Origin: Armatimonas rosea
GTDB lineage: Bacteria > Armatimonadota > Armatimonadia > Armatimonadales > Armatimonadaceae
DNA length: 64,000 bases
Assembly: GCF_014202505.1 (NCBI RefSeq)
Contig: NZ_JACHGW010000009.1
Span: 52,730 to 116,729 of the forward strand
Reading direction: 5' to 3'
Below, piece by piece: positions 1 through 7,520 of the stretch. Numbering within the stretch: position 1 is the first letter of the stretch; every line of letters begins with the position of its first letter. The position numbers and the translations under genes are program-made. The notes beneath the pieces are model-generated. The model did no database searches and was not told the origin of the DNA. It saw only the letters and a program-made list of their open reading frames with translations.

Positions 1-31
1 TGTCCGAAGGGCCTTTCTCCTCTGCACACGA

Positions 32-73
32 TAGCCAGCGGCATAGACTCTTAGGAATCTAAGCGGCTGGCTA
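32..73. repeat. Inverted repeat / hairpin at the window edge
   Basis: TAGCCAGC at 32-39 is exactly complementary to GCTGGCTA at 66-73. A shorter TAGA/TCTA pair (44-47 and 58-61) lies inside the 26-nt loop. It lies just downstream of the last gene of the minus-strand operon that ends at 90, so it could act as a transcription terminator hairpin. There is no clear T-run on either side, so this role is only possible. Confidence 0.35.
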
Positions 74-89
74 CGCGGGAAACTTAAAA

Positions 90-617
90 TCACCTAGCCG
101 ATGGTGGTAAAGGCAATTTCAGATCTGTTCCTGTAAGGGGTGGTAAGGGTAAGTCCAAGGGCTGCCCTACAGGTTCTTGTGGATCGGGCAAGTCCAAAGG
201 GCCTAAATCGAGGGCATTTGGGATGGTGAGCCCCTTTCTCTTAACAGGAGCTTTCTCCTCGAACTCTAAAGAACATTCGAATGGTTCGCCCTCATCGATG
301 TGTGAACCTCCATATCGCATCCCTCTTCCATTTAGATCTTTTATCGGAATTTCAATTTCGCAAAAATCATCCTTTAGAGTGTTTCTATTCGCTAATCCTT
401 TTCCAATCAGGAGTGCTAAATCTAATGGTGGTATATCAGGTTCCACATTAAAGGATTCAATAAACTTAATGACCGCAGCAACAAGGTTATCCATATCCTC
501 AACCAAAGCAAGCTCGCTTGACTCCTCAAGATATCGCTTTGCGGCTTCATAGAAACAACGCGTAGCGACGACACTAGAATTGTGCGTGAAAATGATGTGA
601 AAGTGATTTTTTATCAT
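90..617 (-). CDS. Hypothetical protein with proline-rich C-terminus (HORMA/TRIP13 operon)
   Basis: A 175-residue protein that I do not recognise. Residues 1-60 look helical and acidic. The middle (about 60-125) looks like a small beta-rich domain, and the last 40 residues are a Pro/Leu/Asp-rich, probably disordered tail with repeated PLDL-type motifs. There is no signal peptide or membrane segment. The start is preceded by AAAGGAAAA, a usable ribosome site. It is the last gene of the operon running from 3728 down to 90, behind a coiled-coil protein, a TRIP13-like ATPase, an unknown protein and a HORMA-like protein. The tail could be a peptide ligand for a partner such as a HORMA domain. That is inference from context only. 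Confidence 0.6.
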   Translation of the reverse strand: MIKNHFHIIFTHNSSVVATRCFYEAAKRYLEESSELALVEDMDNLVAAVIKFIESFNVEPDIPPLDLALLIGKGLANRNTLKDDFCEIEIPIKDLNGRGMRYGGSHIDEGEPFECSLEFEEKAPVKRKGLTIPNALDLGPLDLPDPQEPVGQPLDLPLPPLTGTDLKLPLPPSAR

Positions 618-718
618 TATTTTTCCTTTAGAGCTTCAGCTCCGGTCAAGGCTGGCATTGGTGATGAAGCATTCCCCCAGCCCGAGGCGGTGCTTCAGAT
701 CAACTGGCAACATTCAGA

Positions 719-1405
719 TCAACGTGCCATCGTGCGCAGTGTTTCTGCGCGCTTCGCAATCTCCTCAGCGACCAGAGGAGGAACCTCAGTGCGTAGCTTT
801 TTGCGCCACTCCTCCCAAGCAGTCTCATGCTTCTCTTTGGGCAGCGCACTAATGTCTTTCACGGCTTTGAAGGCTCGACGATCTACTTCCTCCTGAGAAA
901 GCCGCCGCTGAATGGGAGGATCGGGAGGAGGCGGTGGTGGTGGATCGGGTTCAGGGCGTGGTGGCGGTGGTGCGGGAAGCTGACGCGGCGGTAAGCCTCC
1001 CGTGCCCTGACGCAGGAATCGAATCGTCGCATCGTAGTCTCCCAATGCCTGCTCACGATGGGATTCGCCTTGCAGAAAGGCGATGGCATCTGCCGCTGGT
1101 AAGCTGCGTGCGTACTGACGAAGCTGGAACTTCCTCTGAGCATCTTCTGACTCACCCATCGCATCCGCAAGGCGTGTACGCAGGGATGCCTCCAGGAAGG
1201 CGAGATCCGTGCGTGATTCAAACTCCTGACGGGTAAGCGAGCGCCGAGACTCCAGTAAAGCTTCGTCGAGTGCTCGCTGCGACTGAACCACACTGGTGTG
1301 AGCATCAAGGACACGGCTCTCAGACTGGATGCGGCGCACCCTGGCATTGTTTTTCTTTTCCTCCGCCAGATCGCGCACCCCAAAAAGCAGATCGAAGAGA
1401 TCCAT
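719..1405 (-). CDS. Coiled-coil protein with polyproline linker
   Basis: A 228-residue cytoplasmic protein. Residues about 10-110 are rich in Glu, Arg, Ala and Leu and should form a long alpha-helix or coiled coil. Residues about 140-165 form a polyproline linker, and a helical, basic C-terminal segment follows. No enzymatic motif is visible. It lies 24 bases after the TRIP13-like ATPase gene on the same strand, so it is almost certainly co-transcribed with it. A scaffold or oligomerisation subunit that the ATPase or HORMA protein acts on is a reasonable guess, but the family is unknown to me. Confidence 0.65.
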   Translation of the reverse strand: MDLFDLLFGVRDLAEEKKNNARVRRIQSESRVLDAHTSVVQSQRALDEALLESRRSLTRQEFESRTDLAFLEASLRTRLADAMGESEDAQRKFQLRQYARSLPAADAIAFLQGESHREQALGDYDATIRFLRQGTGGLPPRQLPAPPPPRPEPDPPPPPPPDPPIQRRLSQEEVDRRAFKAVKDISALPKEKHETAWEEWRKKLRTEVPPLVAEEIAKRAETLRTMAR

Positions 1406-1429
1406 GCTGTGGAGACCTTTCTTGCTGCC

Positions 1430-2629
1430 TCAGACAGCCTGAGTGCGGTGCCTTTGTGAGAGCACTTCTTGCACTACCTCAAAGGCAAGAGGCTCCATTT
1501 TGCTAACGGCGGCCATGTAGCATCCCCGTAGCGCAGCCCGAATATCCACAGGTGTCATCCCCTCGGAAACTGTCACCAAGGCGTCGAGCTGCGCCTCAGA
1601 GAAGGCAGGAAGCTGCCGGGCGAGAAGCACGCGCCGAGCATCCGGGCCGGGACGTCCAAAGCCAAACTCTGCAATGCAGCGACGGCGTAGTGCGGGGTCT
1701 ATCTCATCGGGCTGGTTGGTGGTCAGGAAGATGATCATGCGAGACTCACCAGCAAGCTCATCGGCGACCTGGAGGAACGAGTCGGTCGCCGCCTTCTCCT
1801 CGTGGTGTGCTTGCTGCTCACTGCGACGCACGGCCATCCCTTCCACTTCGTCCACGATCATGACCTTCAGGCTCCCCTCGGGGAGAGCGCGTAGCTGGTC
1901 AAACGCTCGCCAGATGTTTCCGGCGAAGTCGCCAACCAAGCCATTGCCCCGTGCCTGAGTGGTTAGGGTCAGGATGCTGCCCGTGATGCCCTTAATACGG
2001 CAGTAGTAATCCGAGACGAAGCGAGCCGAGGCCGATTTCCCCGTGCCGGGATCACCGTGCAGTAGCACTAGGGCCACTCCATTGGTCAAGGAATCTTCCA
2101 GGTCTTCAGGAACCGGCTGCTGTGTTTGCTCCGACCAGTCTTGGAGCGCCCCATCCCACTGACATGCCATTTGCAGAAGTAGCTCCTCCACAATGGGATC
2201 GAGGCCGACCAGTCGCTGTCCATCGCGCTGAATACCCTCGTGTGGCAAGAGAGTCTCTGCCAGTGGAGGCATGTCCTCATCCGCGGACTTTACTGCTCGA
2301 ATGGGCTTCGGCTCAGAGCCTGGGGTAAAGGCAAAGGTGCCCAGTCGTTCCGGTGTTGGGGTACCAGAGACCAGAGTGAACTGTGCCTCATGTAAAGGGG
2401 AAAGCCGAAAGGTGACCCGGCGTTGGTGTGGATCGCGTCGCAGCTCCTCAGCAAGGAGAGGCTGTAAACGCTCAGAGAGCTTCGCATTCCAGGCCGAGTC
2501 ACCAAGCCCCGGAGTGCGGATGATGGCCACATTCCAAGTTGCAAGAGATGCAGACCCGTTATTTAAGAAACTAAAGCCCTGTGGCCCAAGACCGTTTTTG
2601 AGCGTGGGTGCTGCCAATGGAGTTTTCAT
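1430..2629 (-). CDS. AAA+ ATPase, TRIP13/Pch2-like
   Basis: A 399-residue protein with one AAA+ module in its C-terminal half. Walker A is HGDPGTGKS at about residue 190, and Walker B is IVDEVEGMA at about residue 255. A sensor-1 segment (FLTTNQPDEIDPAL) and an arginine-finger region (ALRRRC) follow. The IDEVE box, the spacing to the next helix and the roughly 180-residue N-terminal domain resemble TRIP13/Pch2, the ATPase that unfolds HORMA proteins, and bacterial Cap6 proteins. The gene two positions upstream encodes a protein that I read as a HORMA domain, which strengthens the call. A more general Ycf46/FtsH-like AAA protein is the main alternative. It should hydrolyse ATP to remodel a protein partner in the cytoplasm. 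Confidence 0.7.
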   Translation of the reverse strand: MKTPLAAPTLKNGLGPQGFSFLNNGSASLATWNVAIIRTPGLGDSAWNAKLSERLQPLLAEELRRDPHQRRVTFRLSPLHEAQFTLVSGTPTPERLGTFAFTPGSEPKPIRAVKSADEDMPPLAETLLPHEGIQRDGQRLVGLDPIVEELLLQMACQWDGALQDWSEQTQQPVPEDLEDSLTNGVALVLLHGDPGTGKSASARFVSDYYCRIKGITGSILTLTTQARGNGLVGDFAGNIWRAFDQLRALPEGSLKVMIVDEVEGMAVRRSEQQAHHEEKAATDSFLQVADELAGESRMIIFLTTNQPDEIDPALRRRCIAEFGFGRPGPDARRVLLARQLPAFSEAQLDALVTVSEGMTPVDIRAALRGCYMAAVSKMEPLAFEVVQEVLSQRHRTQAV

Positions 2630-2694
2630 TGTTCACGATCATCCTTTCTTCTGTCAGTTCTGCACAGAAAACTGACAGAAGGAGCACATTACCT

Positions 2695-3195
2695 TTAAAA
2701 TGAAGGTGGACTAAAGCTAACACTGTCGTCGTCGGCTTTGGCTGGGGGGAGCACTTCATTTAGGGAGGAATTACTGGCTCCTGGAGCCTGTAGTGTAGGT
2801 CCCATAATCTCCTCCGGGAGCGGTTCCTGGGAGGCTGGCGCAGGATTTTCAGAGGGACGAACGAGGATGTTCAGCTCATAAGGAGTGCCTATGGGTTGAT
2901 CTCCCGACATTAGCAGCGCACTGCTGACCTCGATCTCCAAACGATCATAGGACCAAACCGGCACTAATCCCTCTAAATGGATTGTCGTTAAGACGCTCTG
3001 CATGAGATCAGACATCTGACTGGGGAGTTGTGAAGCCAGAGACACGCCAATATCTGTGCCAGTAGGAGCCATATTCACTTCTTTTAGTGTAGTGCTGCCA
3101 ACTTTGTGGCCAGTCTCTGTCGTAAAACAGAGGACAATAGGATGATTATCTCTTTGAGAGCTAGGATTTTCGGCGTCAGTATTTTGAGTATTCAT
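2695..3195 (-). CDS. Hypothetical protein, beta-rich core with disordered tail
   Basis: A 166-residue protein without a family that I recognise. Residues 20-115 alternate hydrophobic and polar residues in a way that suggests beta-strands. The last 50 residues are rich in Pro, Ser, Glu and Asp and are probably disordered. Its ATG overlaps the stop of the HORMA-like gene by one base (TAATG), which implies translational coupling and probably stoichiometric production. The TRIP13-like gene follows after 65 bases. Given this tight coupling, it is a candidate binding partner of the HORMA-like protein. Confidence 0.6.
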   Translation of the reverse strand: MNTQNTDAENPSSQRDNHPIVLCFTTETGHKVGSTTLKEVNMAPTGTDIGVSLASQLPSQMSDLMQSVLTTIHLEGLVPVWSYDRLEIEVSSALLMSGDQPIGTPYELNILVRPSENPAPASQEPLPEEIMGPTLQAPGASNSSLNEVLPPAKADDDSVSFSPPSF

Positions 3196-3728
3196 TACGG
3201 ATTAAACCTTTCTTCGAATTCAGGATTGGTAAAAACAGCGCGTCCCCAAGAGTAGGAACCACTTACAAAGGTGCCGTAGCGATTTGCCTTCCCACCTCCC
3301 AAGAGTTGCTCTCCAGTTACCCATCCAAACTCCTTAAAGAGCTTATTAGCCTCCTCTCTACATCCCTCACGGACAGTCACGGAGAGCCGTACTTTGGTTC
3401 CTTCGGGATACGAACGGGGCTGTGGCGGTTGACCAGCGGGTGGTCCCCATGCTTGAAGCTTCTCATCAGAAATGTTGAAAGTATAGCGTCGAACGATGGT
3501 TTCTTGGATGTAAAACGTCACCTCAATATAAGAAATAACGTTCTTCAGTGCCATCATTCCAACTTCTAATAATGCCTTATCAACATTAAAGTCTACAGGG
3601 ACGCCACTATTATCGATAAGAGCGCTTGCTTCTTTCTCAAACATCTGCCAAACGGCTCTTACGTCTGACAGGTTGATCACACGAGCAACCAGACCGGTAT
3701 CAGCTCTATTTCTAACACCACTACTCAT
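3195..3728 (-). CDS. Putative bacterial HORMA-domain protein
   Basis: 177 residues. The pattern fits bacterial HORMA proteins as I know them. There is an N-terminal helix (about 12-45) and a second helix followed by a beta-strand around 55-90 (VISYIEVTFYIQ). A Pro/Gly-rich segment before a strand around 95-125 (KVRLSVTVRE) comes next. The C-terminal 'safety-belt'-like part has a W...L..GG..NRYG..VSG.YSWGRAVF arrangement. HORMA domains wrap around short closure peptides and are reset by TRIP13-type ATPases, and such an ATPase is encoded two genes downstream. AAAGGAGG lies at good spacing before the ATG, and this is the first gene of the operon. The assignment is by eye and needs a profile or structure comparison. 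If it is wrong, this is an unknown small domain. Confidence 0.5.
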   Translation of the reverse strand: MSSGVRNRADTGLVARVINLSDVRAVWQMFEKEASALIDNSGVPVDFNVDKALLEVGMMALKNVISYIEVTFYIQETIVRRYTFNISDEKLQAWGPPAGQPPQPRSYPEGTKVRLSVTVREGCREEANKLFKEFGWVTGEQLLGGGKANRYGTFVSGSYSWGRAVFTNPEFEERFNP

Positions 3729-3921
3729 AACACTCCTCCTTTCCAGAAGCTACATAATGTTATGCCTCTAGATATCAACCAACATACTTCGATGCATATT
3801 GATCAACAGAGCTATTTTATGCCTCTTCACCACTAGGATGAAAGCAGGAGTGTAGAAGTCATTAATAGGAAATAGATACAGAAATATAGGAAGAGATAGG
3901 ATATTTCTTCGAAACCCATCT

Positions 3922-5871
3922 CTACTGGCATTCACCAAGGGCAAATGTCACCGCCTCATCAATTGATTCAGGCATTTGGCCAAATCGGGCTAACGCTGTC
4001 TCCAATGACTCAGGTAAGAGCGTCTGTCGAAGCCGGTGCTGGGACTGATTGACAAAGGTATCGCGCGTTTCCCAGCCGGGCACTCCGATGTGCTTCCGCC
4101 AAGCATTGCAGGCTCCTAGAAGGGTTGCTGCCTGCTCCCATGACTCGATGGCAAGGGCATGGTTGATGTACCCATCCAGTGTAGCCGCAATGCCCCCTTT
4201 ATCCTCTAGCTTCTGAAAGAGGCGCATCTCCTTGTGTAAAAAATCCAGGGCAGAGTTATAGTCTCCCTCCTCCGCCTCGATCTCAGCAAGTATCTGATAG
4301 GAATAGCCTGCGGCCCGTGGCTCTACTTCGGAAAGAGCACATTGGGAGATGCACTTCCGAAGCGTCTCTCTAGCTCTCCCGCTCTCACCACGTGCTTTGT
4401 AGAGTTTGCCTAGCCCATGGAGTCCCCAGAGCACTGCGGATTTATCCTCTAGTGTTGTTAGAATGCTCTGTGCTTGTGCGAGGTGAAATTCTGCCTGATC
4501 CAGATCCGTTTCTGGCTGATGCTGATACAGGAACGCCAGAGAGGTGCGCAGACGTGCCTCGGCTCGGAGACGCTCTGTTGGGTCGGAAATCTCTGCCGCA
4601 GTTCCCAGTGCGCGGTAGAAGAGATCACGTGCCTCTCGGAAGTCGCGCATCTGACAGGCAAGTATCCCAAGTCCGTCTAATACGAGGACGCGCTCCAAAC
4701 TGGGGGGATAGTGAAACGGCACTTCAATAAGCTCCCCCATCAAAGTTCGCGCCGCTACCCAGTTCCCTTGGATGCTCCAGAGTGCCACCAGTGTTCGTGC
4801 AAGGCGCATACCCAGAGGCAGGCATTCACTCACGGCTTGGCACTGCGTCAGAGCATCTTGGATCGTTCGTACTTTCTCGCATAAAGCATCTAGTGCACTC
4901 CGATCTTTGATCCCCGCTGGGGCAAGGGTTGCCCCGAGAGCTTGCTCCGCGATGCGAGTCAAATTCTCGATAATTTCCCGTAAGTGCTCTGGCCGTAGCA
5001 GGTGCACCTGTGGTGCCCGAGCTTGTTTTTCGACGTACTGAAGCGCGTTTTGTACCAGCAGAACGTTACCCACTTCAGGATCTCGACGGCGAACCTCAGC
5101 CTCCAGTGCCTCGATCTCAGCAGCCTCTTCCTTCTCGTGGTTCTCTCTATAGAGGTAGAGGCTCATCAGTGCCTCACGATAGCGTCCCTGTTGCATCTGC
5201 TCCTCGACAAGTAAGCGTAATCGTCGCAGAACCGGCTTGCTCTGATAAAGAGCCTCCTGTAACCGCAGCGTAGTTGCCTCGGAGAGGAAAGTACGGCAGG
5301 GGCTCAGTAGGTACATGAGCATCCGATCCCGGCCCTGATGGACTTCGTCCCGGTAGTGCTCACACCAGGTAAAATCCCACCCTTGCAGAAATCGCTCTCT
5401 CTGATACCTTTCAACGGCTTCGAGGAGCTCCTCAACTAGCTCGATACGTGGCACCTGCGAGGAAGTGATCTGAACCAGTCTCCGAAACAGGGTGATATCT
5501 ACGGTGAAGAGCTTTGGGTTCAGGTACACCTCCCCGCCATCTTCTCCACAGAGCCCCTGCGCCAAAGGTACAGGAAAGGGAAAACCCTTTTTGAGCTGCT
5601 TCAAGTTCTCCTGAATCGCGTTATAGCCAGAGTCCTTCGAGCGCCTCACAGGTATGCCCCCTGGATACAGCACGGATGCGACCGTTTTTCGTGGAGCGCG
5701 TAGGTCTGGCTGTACGAGTAGGTAAGCCAGGAGGCATTCCGGGAGTGTGGGCTTGGCTGAGGCTCCCAGCCGTGGGGAGAGCCCGCCAAACAACGAGAAC
5801 GAAAACAGTGCACCGCTTGCCTGGGTGGGCGGGATAGGAATCTGTAGTTCCGGCAGATAGTGAGTAGCCAT
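3922..5871 (-). CDS. BTAD/TPR-type transcriptional regulator
   Basis: A 649-residue cytoplasmic regulator. Residues about 25-110 resemble the wHTH DNA-binding domain of SARP/AfsR-like regulators (lengths and the AYLLVQPDLRAPRKTVASVLYPG segment). Residues 120-290 resemble a bacterial transcriptional activation domain (BTAD) with helical repeats. Residues 330-600 are a run of TPR-like helical pairs with AEARLRTSLAFLYQ-type repeats. Such proteins sense protein or small-ligand signals through the TPR region. The gene is divergent from the AAA/Rep operon at 6053 and points toward the HORMA-TRIP13 operon, whose first gene begins 193 bases after it. It may control either transcript. No ATPase (NB-ARC) motif is present, so it is a short member of the family. 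Confidence 0.7.
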   Translation of the reverse strand: MATHYLPELQIPIPPTQASGALFSFSLFGGLSPRLGASAKPTLPECLLAYLLVQPDLRAPRKTVASVLYPGGIPVRRSKDSGYNAIQENLKQLKKGFPFPVPLAQGLCGEDGGEVYLNPKLFTVDITLFRRLVQITSSQVPRIELVEELLEAVERYQRERFLQGWDFTWCEHYRDEVHQGRDRMLMYLLSPCRTFLSEATTLRLQEALYQSKPVLRRLRLLVEEQMQQGRYREALMSLYLYRENHEKEEAAEIEALEAEVRRRDPEVGNVLLVQNALQYVEKQARAPQVHLLRPEHLREIIENLTRIAEQALGATLAPAGIKDRSALDALCEKVRTIQDALTQCQAVSECLPLGMRLARTLVALWSIQGNWVAARTLMGELIEVPFHYPPSLERVLVLDGLGILACQMRDFREARDLFYRALGTAAEISDPTERLRAEARLRTSLAFLYQHQPETDLDQAEFHLAQAQSILTTLEDKSAVLWGLHGLGKLYKARGESGRARETLRKCISQCALSEVEPRAAGYSYQILAEIEAEEGDYNSALDFLHKEMRLFQKLEDKGGIAATLDGYINHALAIESWEQAATLLGACNAWRKHIGVPGWETRDTFVNQSQHRLRQTLLPESLETALARFGQMPESIDEAVTFALGECQ

Positions 5872-5959
5872 GCTCTCCTATTTACAGCCCTACCCACTCT
5901 GCCCGCATCCACACTTTTTGAGGAAGCGCTCCTGTTTTTTCACGCGGAAAATAGTGAGC

Positions 5960-5989
5960 TTGACAAGTCACCCAGCCGATAGATATAAT
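5960..5989 (+). promoter_or_regulatory. Consensus sigma70-type promoter for the ATPase-RHH-Rep operon
   Basis: A perfect TTGACA at 5960-5965 and a perfect TATAAT at 5984-5989 are separated by 18 bases. The predicted start of transcription is near 5996, about 57 bases before the likely TTG start codon at 6053. Both boxes are exact consensus, so the promoter would be strong unless repressed. Confidence 0.8.
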
Positions 5990-6001
5990 CGCGCATCACA
6001 G

Positions 6002-6022
6002 GATTGTAAGTTAATTACAATC
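6002..6022. promoter_or_regulatory. Palindromic operator just downstream of the promoter
   Basis: GATTGTAA at 6002-6009 and TTACAATC at 6015-6022 form a perfect 8-bp inverted repeat around GTTAA. It begins about six bases after the predicted transcription start of the exact-consensus promoter, a classic position for a repressor site. TTACAA recurs three times as CGTTACAA inside the RHH gene at 7077-7100, so the RHH protein is a candidate autorepressor (inference). Confidence 0.6.
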
Positions 6023-6052
6023 GCGACTTCCACAAAGAGGGAGGCAGGTAGT

Positions 6053-6946
6053 TTGTCTGGGTACTTGGAACATTTCGGTCTTAAGGTGAAGCCGTTCGCC
6101 GCGACCCCTGACCCGCAGTTTGCCTATGGCACGCGGGAGCATCAGCTCGCCGTCGCTAAGATTCAGTACGCCGTCGAGGAGCGGCAAGGCATCTTTCTTC
6201 TCCAGGGCGAGGTAGGAGCTGGGAAAACCACGGTTTCGCAGTTCATGCTCAATGCTTGGCGCGACGATGAGTCTCTTGTCGTTGCTCATATTACCAATCC
6301 CTCCGTGCGCACTGCATCCCAGTTTCTCAGATTGATTCTGGCACACTTTGGTGAGGAGGCCGCCCATTTCCAGTCGGATAACTGGGATGCTCTCCGAGGC
6401 TTTCTCGTCGGCAACTACAAGAGCGGAAAGACCACAGTTCTAGTCATTGACGAGGCCCAGACGATCTCCGCCGAGAACATGGAGACCCTAACTCACATTA
6501 GCAACGAACAGACCCAGAAGGACAAGCTGATCCAGATCGTCTTGCTGGCCCAGCCTAATATCGCACGCAAGCTCACCTACAAGCCAGCGCTCAGGGATAG
6601 GATCGCACATGGTTCGACGCTCAACCCCCTCTCCTTTCAGGATGCGGTGGCGATGATGCGCCATCGGGTTCAGGTTGCAGGTGGTAATTTCGACACTCTC
6701 TTTCCAGGGGAGCAGCTTCACCGGCGACTCTACAACATCACGAAGGGAGTACCCCGTCGGCTCTGCATGCTCTGTGACAATGCCCTGCTTAACGCGTTTG
6801 CCATGGGAGCAAAAACAGTGGATGACCAAACGATCTCCGATGCTCTTGACGACCTTGCCTTCAAGGGCTGGAAAGAGAGCGAGAGCAACACTGACCGAGA
6901 CGCAAAATCAACCTCAAAACCAAGTAAGAAAGGCGCGAAGAAATGA
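6053..6946 (+). CDS. AAA+ ATPase, ExeA/TniB-like
   Basis: About 297 residues from the TTG at 6053. That start follows AGAGGGAGG and begins with the SGYLEHFGLKVKPFAATPDP block that opens ExeA/GspA-type ATPases. The open frame extends upstream to 5870, but that part overlaps the promoter and operator. Walker A is GEVGAGKTT at about residue 52, Walker B is VLVIDEAQ at about 128, and LLAQPNIARKL is a sensor-1-like stretch. Relatives include secretion ATPases (ExeA) and transposition ATPases (TniB/TnsC-like). No secretion or transposase gene is adjacent. Instead it is the first gene of an operon with an RHH protein and a replication initiator, so a role in plasmid replication or maintenance is more likely. 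The C-terminus is lysine-rich. Confidence 0.75.
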   Translation: MSGYLEHFGLKVKPFAATPDPQFAYGTREHQLAVAKIQYAVEERQGIFLLQGEVGAGKTTVSQFMLNAWRDDESLVVAHITNPSVRTASQFLRLILAHFGEEAAHFQSDNWDALRGFLVGNYKSGKTTVLVIDEAQTISAENMETLTHISNEQTQKDKLIQIVLLAQPNIARKLTYKPALRDRIAHGSTLNPLSFQDAVAMMRHRVQVAGGNFDTLFPGEQLHRRLYNITKGVPRRLCMLCDNALLNAFAMGAKTVDDQTISDALDDLAFKGWKESESNTDRDAKSTSKPSKKGAKK

Positions 6947-7506
6947 GTGGTGGCCTTAAGATGCCTGGTAAGGGGAAGGCAGCCCTGCTGCTATCAGAGC
7001 TAAATGCTGAACATGCCCCTCGCCCTGAGGAGGTCCCTCTCCCTATAGCAGAACCAACAAGGAACAATGAAACTAACGTTACAACGTTACAACGTTACAA
7101 CGAAGAAACTAACGAACCAACAAACGTTGTAGCGCAGCAACCTGAGAACGCACGAAGTAGCGACACTTCAAACGAAGCAACGAAAGAGCGTGAGAGCGCT
7201 CCTGCGAAGGTTGTCACGCCCAAACGCACGAAGGGCTCAGGAGAGGGGGCAGCAAGAGCCAGCCAAGGATCGGAGCGAGAAGGACGCCTGACGCGGGCGC
7301 TGGAGATTGCCGGGGACGATGAGGTTGCGGTGGTGACAATCCGGGTGTCCGCCAAGCTGAACAAGTACCTGGACGACTACGTGGAGCGCGTTAACCGACT
7401 GGACGCAAAGCGAAAGTACCGCAAGCAAGATGCGATTGCGGAAGCTTTCGCTGCGTTCTACGCCGATCATGTGATGCCGCCCGCCCCTGTGGACGAGGAG
7501 CTGTAA
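6943..7506 (+). CDS. Ribbon-helix-helix DNA-binding protein with long disordered N-terminus
   Basis: A 187-residue protein. Its ATG overlaps the ATPase stop codon (ATGA). Residues 1-115 are low-complexity and polar, rich in Asn, Thr, Glu and Ala, and should be disordered. Residues about 120-175 contain a compact segment, VVTIRVSAKLNKYLDDYVERVN followed by RKQDAIAEAFAAFYADH, that fits a ribbon-helix-helix domain (strand, helix, turn, helix). Such proteins usually repress their own operon or bind centromere-like repeats on plasmids. The palindrome at 6002-6022 is a candidate target. It may be a second partition or copy-control protein next to Rep. The exact role is unproven. Confidence 0.65.
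   Translation: MSGGLKMPGKGKAALLLSELNAEHAPRPEEVPLPIAEPTRNNETNVTTLQRYNEETNEPTNVVAQQPENARSSDTSNEATKERESAPAKVVTPKRTKGSGEGAARASQGSEREGRLTRALEIAGDDEVAVVTIRVSAKLNKYLDDYVERVNRLDAKRKYRKQDAIAEAFAAFYADHVMPPAPVDEEL
7077..7100 (+). repeat. Three tandem CGTTACAA octamers
   Basis: Three perfect head-to-tail copies of CGTTACAA lie at 7077-7084, 7085-7092 and 7093-7100, inside the disordered-coding part of the RHH gene. A reverse-oriented ACGTTGTAG follows near 7133. The shared TTACAA core also occurs in the operator at 6015-6022. It could be a binding site for an iteron- or operator-binding protein, or simply codon-level repetition encoding Asn/Thr/Leu/Gln-rich sequence. Confidence 0.5.
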
Positions 7507-7520
7507 AGGAGGACATGACG

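Noticed and set aside
90..3728. CBASS type III
   Set aside because: HORMA- and TRIP13-like genes are present, but no CD-NTase or recognisable CBASS effector is found within the window.
6053..6946. TniB/TnsC-type transposition module
   Set aside because: The ATPase is related, but no DDE transposase, TnsA/TniQ gene or transposon end lies nearby. Its operon partners are an RHH protein and Rep.
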